Shown one piece after another: positions 5,899-9,789 of a DNA stretch of 9,789 nucleotides. How positions within the stretch are numbered: the first letter of the stretch is position 1; every line of letters starts with the position of its first letter. The DNA is taken from NCBI GenBank assembly GCA_011051635.1, contig DRKV01000137.1, positions 1-9,789 of the forward strand. The letters are read 5' to 3'. The position numbers and the translations under genes are program-made. Under the pieces are notes generated by a model. It was not told where the DNA came from. It ran no database searches and saw only the letters and a list, made by a program, of their open reading frames with translations. The DNA comes from Chloroflexota bacterium. GTDB taxonomy: Bacteria > Chloroflexota > Anaerolineae > Anaerolineales > DRKV01.

Positions 5899-6816
5899 TC
5901 AGAGGACGATGGAGCCGGGCTGGTGGGCGGAGTGGAGCAAGGGTTTGGTTTGGCGCAGGAAGGGGGCAGTGAGGTGCTTCACCAGGAGGGTCTGTTCGGG
6001 GCCGGGGCGGGCGTTCAGGGTTTCGAGGATGCCTTCCAGCCAGCCCTGGTCGGCGGTAACGCCGATGTACAACGGGCGGCCGCGCAGGAAAGAGAGCGAA
6101 GCCAGCGTCCCCAACATGGAGCGAAAGACGGATGTGTCTAAGTCAGGCTGCAACAAGGGACGCACGAAGACGCCCCGCAGGCCGTATTGCAGAGCCGCGT
6201 ACCCCAAAACGACGCCATCACGGGCATACACCAGGCCCCGCTCCGCATCGGGCAAGCGGGGAAAGACCTGCTGCACAGAGGGAGGCGCGATGCGGGCATA
6301 GAGTTGCTGCACGGCAAAGGCATCCTGCCCGCTTGCCATGCGCCAGAGGGAATCCCCGTCACAGGTAGGGAGGGTACCGGGGGAGAAGCGCCAGATGCGT
6401 TGTTTACCGTAGGGAACAAAACCGCCTTTGCGCAGCAGGGGAAAAACCTCGTGGTCGCTTTCCATCTCGGCCAGGAGGCGCAAAGCATCTCCGGCAGCCG
6501 CCTGCCGGGCCAGGAGGCGCAAGAGGGGGATGAAAAAATCCCCACGAATAAAGCGCTCCGGCGAAAGGAAGACCAGACGGGCAACAGGCGCTTCCTTGAG
6601 GCGCATGATTTGCCCCATCAGCCGGGCACGGGGGTGGCGTTCATCCTGAACAACGGCGGTAAACAGGCCGGCAGTAGGGAGCACGGCGGAAAGCATACTC
6701 CCCAGCACCTGCAAAGGCCCGCGCGTCAAGACCAGCGCGCTATCCAGAAACAAGGTTTGCTCCCGAAAAGCGTGCAGGTAGGGCAAATCGCGCCACTCAA
6801 AGGGACGTGCCAGCAT
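5899..6816 (-). CDS. GNAT-like acyltransferase family protein, function unknown
   Basis: A predicted soluble protein of 305 residues with no named homologue that I recognise. The N-terminal half (about 1-145) fits a GNAT fold: a helix-strand start (ARPFEWRDLPYLHAF), a strand with ARLVFLSPE (79-87), a helix with LLRLLARQAAAGD (98-110), and the usual end pattern EMESDHEVFPLLRKGGFVPYGKQRIW (117-142). The acetyl-CoA loop Q/RxxGxG/A is not clear. The C-terminal half (about 155-290) may be a second degenerate GNAT unit, with GVVLGYAAL (201-209), GVFVRPLLQPD (215-225) and GWLEGILETL (258-267). Catalytic activity is therefore uncertain. The ATG at 6814-6816 lies seven bases after the pdxT stop codon without an obvious ribosome binding site, suggesting coupling. 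The 78-bp repeat-filled spacer follows. Confidence 0.7.
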   Translation of the reverse strand: MLARPFEWRDLPYLHAFREQTLFLDSALVLTRGPLQVLGSMLSAVLPTAGLFTAVVQDERHPRARLMGQIMRLKEAPVARLVFLSPERFIRGDFFIPLLRLLARQAAAGDALRLLAEMESDHEVFPLLRKGGFVPYGKQRIWRFSPGTLPTCDGDSLWRMASGQDAFAVQQLYARIAPPSVQQVFPRLPDAERGLVYARDGVVLGYAALQYGLRGVFVRPLLQPDLDTSVFRSMLGTLASLSFLRGRPLYIGVTADQGWLEGILETLNARPGPEQTLLVKHLTAPFLRQTKPLLHSAHQPGSIVL

Positions 6817-6823
6817 TACAGCA

Positions 6824-7408
6824 TCAGGTATTTGCCGCTATATGCACGAAGTAGCGATGGAAGCGGTCATCATCGGTCAGTTCGGGGTGGAAGGAGGTCG
6901 CCAGGAGGTGCCCTTGCTGGGCGGCCACAATGCGCCCGTCGTCCAGGGTCGCCAGCGCTACGGCGTCTCCAGAGACGGATTCAATCAGCGGGGCACGGAT
7001 GAAAACCGCATGGTAGGGACGGTTCTCCGGGTCAACCGCTTTCAAGGCAGGGATAAACAAGTCCACTTCGAAACTATCCACCTGGCGGCCAAAAGCGTTG
7101 CGCTCCACGGTAATGTCCATCACGCCCAGGAGGGGCTGGGGACGGCGGGCGTCTTTCGAGAGAAAGATAGCCCCGGCGCAAGTTCCCCAGACAGCATGTT
7201 GGCGGGCAAAACGGCGCAGAGGCTCGTAAAGGCCGAAATCCTGGGCCAGTTTACCGATGGTGGTGGATTCTCCGCCGGGGATGATGAGGCCGTCCAGCCC
7301 ATCCAGATGCTCCGGCAGGCGGACTTCCACGGCGGCGACGCCGAGTTTGCGCAGGACGGTGATGTGCTCGGCGAAATCGCCCTGCAAGGCAAGCACTCCG
7401 ATTTTCAT
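6824..7408 (-). CDS. pdxT: Pyridoxal 5'-phosphate synthase glutaminase subunit
   Basis: Class I glutamine amidotransferase subunit that hydrolyses glutamine and passes ammonia to PdxS for vitamin B6 synthesis. The 194-residue product starts with the family signature MKIGVLALQGDFAEH. GGES lies at 45-48, the nucleophile Cys77 is in the motif GTCAGAI (75-81), and His174 and Glu176 in FHPEL complete the triad. The conserved FGRQVDSFE stretch (106-114) is also present. The ATG at 7406-7408 gives the family N-terminus. It follows pdxS by 15 bases with no strong ribosome binding site, consistent with co-translation of the two subunits. Residues and length are typical; nothing is missing. Confidence 0.97.
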   Translation of the reverse strand: MKIGVLALQGDFAEHITVLRKLGVAAVEVRLPEHLDGLDGLIIPGGESTTIGKLAQDFGLYEPLRRFARQHAVWGTCAGAIFLSKDARRPQPLLGVMDITVERNAFGRQVDSFEVDLFIPALKAVDPENRPYHAVFIRAPLIESVSGDAVALATLDDGRIVAAQQGHLLATSFHPELTDDDRFHRYFVHIAANT

Positions 7409-7423
7409 GGGTACGAAAAGCGT

Positions 7424-8314
7424 TTACCAGCCGCGCCCGGCGATGCGCTCCGTCTCCGGCATGGTGGAGACGTTGATACCGACCATCGGCTCACCCAGGT
7501 TGCGGCTGATTTCGGCCAGGATTTCGGGGTCACGGTAGTGCGTGACGGCCTTGACGATGGCCGCGGCGCGACGGGCCGGGTTGCCGGACTTGAAGATGCC
7601 GGAGCCGACGAAAACGCCGTCCACGCCGAGTTGCATCATCAGGGCGGCGTCGGCGGGAGTAGCAATCCCACCGGCGGCAAAGTTGACCACCGGCAGGCGT
7701 CCCAGGCCGCGCACTTCCTTGACCAGGGCATAGGGCGCGCCGATTTCTTTGGCGTAAGTCATCAACTCTTCTTCGGGCATGTTTTGCAGGCGGCGAATTT
7801 CTCCCAGAACGGAGCGGGCGTGACGCACGGCCTCCACCACATCGCCGGTGCCGGCTTCGCCTTTGGTGCGAATCATGGCTGCCCCTTCGCCGATGCGCCG
7901 CAGGGCCTCGCCCAGATTGCGGCATCCGCACACGAAGGGGACCTTGAACTCGTGCTTGTTGATGTGGTATTTCTCATCGGCGGGAGTGAGCACCTCGGAT
8001 TCGTCGATGTAATCCACGCCGATAGCCTCCAGAATCTGGGCTTCAACGAAGTGCCCGATGCGGCATTTCGCCATCACGGGGATGGTGACGGCATCCATAA
8101 TTTTGAGAATCAGTTCGGGGTCGCTCATGCGGGCCACGCCGCCCTGGGCCCGAATGTCGGCAGGGACGCGCTCCAGGGCCATCACGGCCACCGCGCCGGC
8201 GTCTTCCGCAATTTTGGCCTGTTCCGGGGTGACGACATCCATGATGACGCCGCCCTTGAGCATTTGCGCCAGGCCGCGCTTAACTTTTTCGGTTGCAATT
8301 TGTTGCTCGGTCAT
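7424..8314 (-). CDS. pdxS: Pyridoxal 5'-phosphate synthase lyase subunit
   Basis: Synthase subunit of the deoxyxylulose-5-phosphate-independent vitamin B6 pathway. It condenses ribose 5-phosphate, glyceraldehyde 3-phosphate and ammonia from PdxT into pyridoxal 5'-phosphate, as a dodecamer of TIM barrels. The 296 residues match the usual length. Landmarks are KGGVIMDVV with Asp26, ALERVPADIR (47-56), Lys84 in VMAKCRIGHF, Lys152 in RTKGEAGTG and the phosphate-binding GGIA/GSGIF loops near residues 222-250. Lys84 and Lys152 correspond to the two catalytic lysines of the family. The ATG at 8312-8314 is supported by GGAGGG (8322-8327). It is the first gene of the minus-strand cluster and has its own promoter. 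Confidence 0.98.
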   Translation of the reverse strand: MTEQQIATEKVKRGLAQMLKGGVIMDVVTPEQAKIAEDAGAVAVMALERVPADIRAQGGVARMSDPELILKIMDAVTIPVMAKCRIGHFVEAQILEAIGVDYIDESEVLTPADEKYHINKHEFKVPFVCGCRNLGEALRRIGEGAAMIRTKGEAGTGDVVEAVRHARSVLGEIRRLQNMPEEELMTYAKEIGAPYALVKEVRGLGRLPVVNFAAGGIATPADAALMMQLGVDGVFVGSGIFKSGNPARRAAAIVKAVTHYRDPEILAEISRNLGEPMVGINVSTMPETERIAGRGW

Positions 8315-8321
8315 ACCAGAA

Positions 8322-8327
8322 CCCTCC
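8322..8327 (-). promoter_or_regulatory. Ribosome binding site of pdxS
   Basis: GGAGGG on the minus strand lies seven bases upstream of the pdxS ATG. It is the strongest Shine-Dalgarno sequence of the cluster and contrasts with the genes behind it, which have weak or no sites. Confidence 0.8.
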
Positions 8328-8348
8328 GGTTAGAGATGTAAGATATCC

Positions 8349-8375
8349 GCCTGCGGGAAAGATTTCCCAACAGGC
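8349..8375 (-). other. Hairpin in the pdxS leader
   Basis: GCCTG (8349-8353) pairs with CAGGC (8371-8375), and GGGAAA with TTTCCC inside, leaving a small asymmetric internal loop and a two-base turn. No T run follows on either strand, so it is not a standard terminator. With a start near 8379 it would occupy the 5' end of the pdxS mRNA and might stabilise it or control access. The stem is clear; the role is inferred. Confidence 0.5.
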
Positions 8376-8385
8376 TGGCATCTGC

Positions 8386-8394
8386 ATTCTACCA
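8386..8394 (-). promoter_or_regulatory. Extended -10 promoter of the pdxS cluster
   Basis: On the minus strand TGG precedes TAGAAT (8391-8386), five of six matches to the -10 consensus in an extended context. The -35 region is poor. The predicted start is near 8379, giving a leader of about 65 nt. This is the only good promoter candidate for the pdxS-to-tmk cluster. Confidence 0.5.
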
Positions 8395-8450
8395 CGTACT
8401 GTCATGCGGGAAGATAGGGGGAAGTTAAGCGCTTCCCTGCCTCCGCAGAA

Positions 8451-8466
8451 TGTTTCACGTGAAACA
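8451..8466. other. parS: parS centromere site (ParB binding palindrome)
   Basis: TGTTTCACGTGAAACA is a perfect 16-bp palindrome identical to the widely conserved bacterial chromosomal parS consensus (TGTTNCACGTGAAACA as defined in Bacillus subtilis). ParB dimers load here and spread, and with ParA and SMC they organise and segregate the replicated origin region. It lies in the intergenic region between pdxS and the histidine kinase gene, outside coding sequence. No parA, parB or oriC is present in the window. A 16-base match is very unlikely by chance, so the assignment is strong even without the protein genes. Confidence 0.93.
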
Positions 8467-8543
8467 CCGGACACAAAGAACAGGGGGAACTGGGGATTCT
8501 CCTATGGACAAAGCGCCCGCTTATGGATACACTATACAACGCC

Positions 8544-9789
8544 ATGAGTTTTACATCAGAACTGCGCAGTCCCTACGAACTACGCCAGACCATCCGCCAA
8601 CTGGCGCGGCTGGTAGAAATCAGCGTGGTCATCAACTCCACGCTGGAAATTGACCGCCTGTTGCAATACATCATCGAGGCGGCTGCCGACCTGCTCAATT
8701 GCGAGGCGGCCTCTATCTTGCTTTACAATGAACAAGAAGACGGCCTTTTCTTTGCCGCAGCCACCGGCTCCGACCCCCTGGAACTTGCTCAAATTCCCGT
8801 CCCCATTGAAGGTAGCATCGCCGGGAAGATTTTTTCTGAGAACGCTCCCTACATTCTCAACGACTTATCTGATTCCACCGAGCATTACAACCAGGTCGGC
8901 AAACAGGTCAACTTCACCACCCGCTCCTTGCTCGGCGTCCCTATGCGAATACGCAACAAGGTCATTGGCGTACTGGAAGCGCTCAATAAACGCGAGGGGA
9001 CATTCAACGGCAACGATTTGCGTCTTTTGAGCGTCACCGCATCTCACGCCGCCGTAGCCATCGAAAACGCCCGCCTGGTTCAGGCCTTGCAGCATGCCAA
9101 CGAAGAACTGCGGGAAGCCAATCGCCTAAAAAGCGACTTCATCGCCATCGCCTCCCACGAATTGCGCACCCCATTAGGGGTCATCTTGGGATATGCCAGT
9201 TTTCTCAAAGAGGAAGCGCAAGGAGAACTCTCCGAGCATGCCGAAATGGTGCTCAATTCCGCTCTACGACTGCGTGCCCTGGTGGAGGACATGACCAACT
9301 TGAGCATGCTGCAAAAAGGGAAAATCACCCTGCACCCGGAAGTTTTCCCCGCTCAGCGGGTGATATTGGAAGTCTACCAGGAAACACTCTCCGCCGCAGA
9401 GGCCAAATCACAAAAACTCAAACTACACATCCCTAAAAAGGACGTGTTGATTCGGGCAGACTATGCCAAGATGCAACTGGTGATGAGCAATCTCATCAAT
9501 AACGCCATCCGTTTCACGCCCCCCGGCGGGCAAATTGATGTTCGTGTAAGCGGCACAAAACGTAAAGTCGGCATCGAGGTAAGCGACACCGGCCCAGGCA
9601 TCCCTCCCGACAAACTGGAAAACATCTTTCGCGAGTTCTATCAGGTGGAAGACCACCTCACCCGACGCACAGGGGGCATGGGATTAGGTCTCGCCATCAC
9701 CAAAGGCATCATCGAAGCCCACGGGGGACGTATTTGGGCCGAAAACCGCTCCCAGGGGCACGGCGCGGTCTTCAAGATTTTGTTGCCGC
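8544..9789 (+). CDS. GAF-domain sensor histidine kinase (C-terminus beyond window)
   Basis: A two-component sensor kinase of which 415 residues are visible. There is no signal peptide or membrane segment, so it should sense a cytoplasmic signal. A GAF domain spans about 20-178, followed by a short helical linker and the HisKA dimerisation domain with phospho-acceptor His205 in SHELRTP. The ATP-binding domain shows the N box NLINNAIRFTP (316-326), G1 DTGPGI (348-353), F box IFREFYQ (361-367) and G2 GGMGLGLAI (377-385). The frame reaches the right edge near the usual end of the kinase domain, so either only a few residues or an extra domain is missing. The ATG at 8544 has no ribosome binding site, and TATACA ends five bases before it, so the mRNA may be leaderless. 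An in-frame ATG at 8523 is an alternative. No response regulator is in view. Confidence 0.92.
   Translation, partial: MSFTSELRSPYELRQTIRQLARLVEISVVINSTLEIDRLLQYIIEAAADLLNCEAASILLYNEQEDGLFFAAATGSDPLELAQIPVPIEGSIAGKIFSENAPYILNDLSDSTEHYNQVGKQVNFTTRSLLGVPMRIRNKVIGVLEALNKREGTFNGNDLRLLSVTASHAAVAIENARLVQALQHANEELREANRLKSDFIAIASHELRTPLGVILGYASFLKEEAQGELSEHAEMVLNSALRLRALVEDMTNLSMLQKGKITLHPEVFPAQRVILEVYQETLSAAEAKSQKLKLHIPKKDVLIRADYAKMQLVMSNLINNAIRFTPPGGQIDVRVSGTKRKVGIEVSDTGPGIPPDKLENIFREFYQVEDHLTRRTGGMGLGLAITKGIIEAHGGRIWAENRSQGHGAVFKILLP

Larger units (their letters stand above)
8315..8543. other. Divergent intergenic region holding pdxS and kinase control signals
   Basis: This 229-bp spacer contains, from the left, the pdxS ribosome binding site, a leader hairpin, the pdxS promoter, a small inverted repeat GGGAAG/CTTCCC (8419-8424 and 8432-8437), the parS site, and weak promoter-like sequences for the kinase. 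These are TGGACA (8505-8510) with TACACT 17 bases later, or TATACA (8533-8538) just before the kinase ATG. I found no gene, DnaA box cluster or small RNA here. Confidence 0.7.

Noticed and set aside
6842..8341. Plus-strand open frame of 499 codons opposite pdxT and pdxS
   Set aside because: It is antisense to two unmistakable genes, with a composition typical of shadow frames.
8450..8653. Small plus-strand frame starting MFHVKH
   Set aside because: This N-terminus is the translation of the parS palindrome; the frame then runs into the kinase gene in another frame and lacks a ribosome binding site.

Overview
The window reads as chromosomal DNA from a GC-rich, free-living bacterium. The combination of a PdxS/PdxT vitamin B6 pathway, an FmdB-type zinc-ribbon protein with an acidic tail, a Ycf45/SpoIIIAA-like ATPase with a C-terminal R3H domain next to tmk, and a soluble GAF histidine kinase suggests a Chloroflexota member, perhaps Anaerolineae. 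That placement is inference from gene types; no rRNA or other marker is present. The density is that of an ordinary housekeeping region, with no sign of phage, transposase, CRISPR, tRNA or rRNA.

Layout, left to right. (1) 1-1318, minus: a DEAD-box RNA helicase (DeaD-like) whose C-terminus runs off the left edge. (2) 1319-1652: a 334-bp gap with two related hairpins that look like terminators for the gene to the right, an extended -10 promoter, and a further terminator-like hairpin inside the presumed helicase leader. (3) 1653-3043, minus: guanylate kinase (gmk) and a rhomboid protease, overlapping by four bases. (4) 3044-3154: a divergent promoter region. (5) 3155-3541, plus: a small FmdB-family zinc-ribbon protein. 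(6) 3577-8314, minus: a likely five-gene cluster transcribed pdxS, pdxT, a GNAT-like protein, an AAA/R3H ATPase, then tmk. The 78-bp spacer before the ATPase gene is almost filled by a heptamer repeat. (7) 8315-8543: a 229-bp intergenic region carrying the pdxS promoter and leader hairpin and a perfect 16-bp parS centromere palindrome. (8) 8544-9789, plus: a GAF-domain sensor histidine kinase, cut by the right edge.

How the genes fit together. pdxS and pdxT encode the two subunits of pyridoxal 5'-phosphate synthase. gmk and tmk supply nucleotide precursors (GDP and dTDP). The helicase probably acts on structured RNA. The AAA/R3H protein is a predicted nucleic-acid-binding ATPase, and the rhomboid is an intramembrane protease.

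The most notable signals are non-coding: the parS site, which marks a ParB loading point and suggests the locus may lie in the origin-proximal part of the chromosome; the helicase leader, which resembles a transcription attenuator; the duplicated terminator-like hairpins; the telomere-like heptamer repeat replacing a normal ribosome binding site; and a hairpin-bearing low-complexity stretch inside the ATPase coding sequence. I did not find a clear new multi-gene system here.
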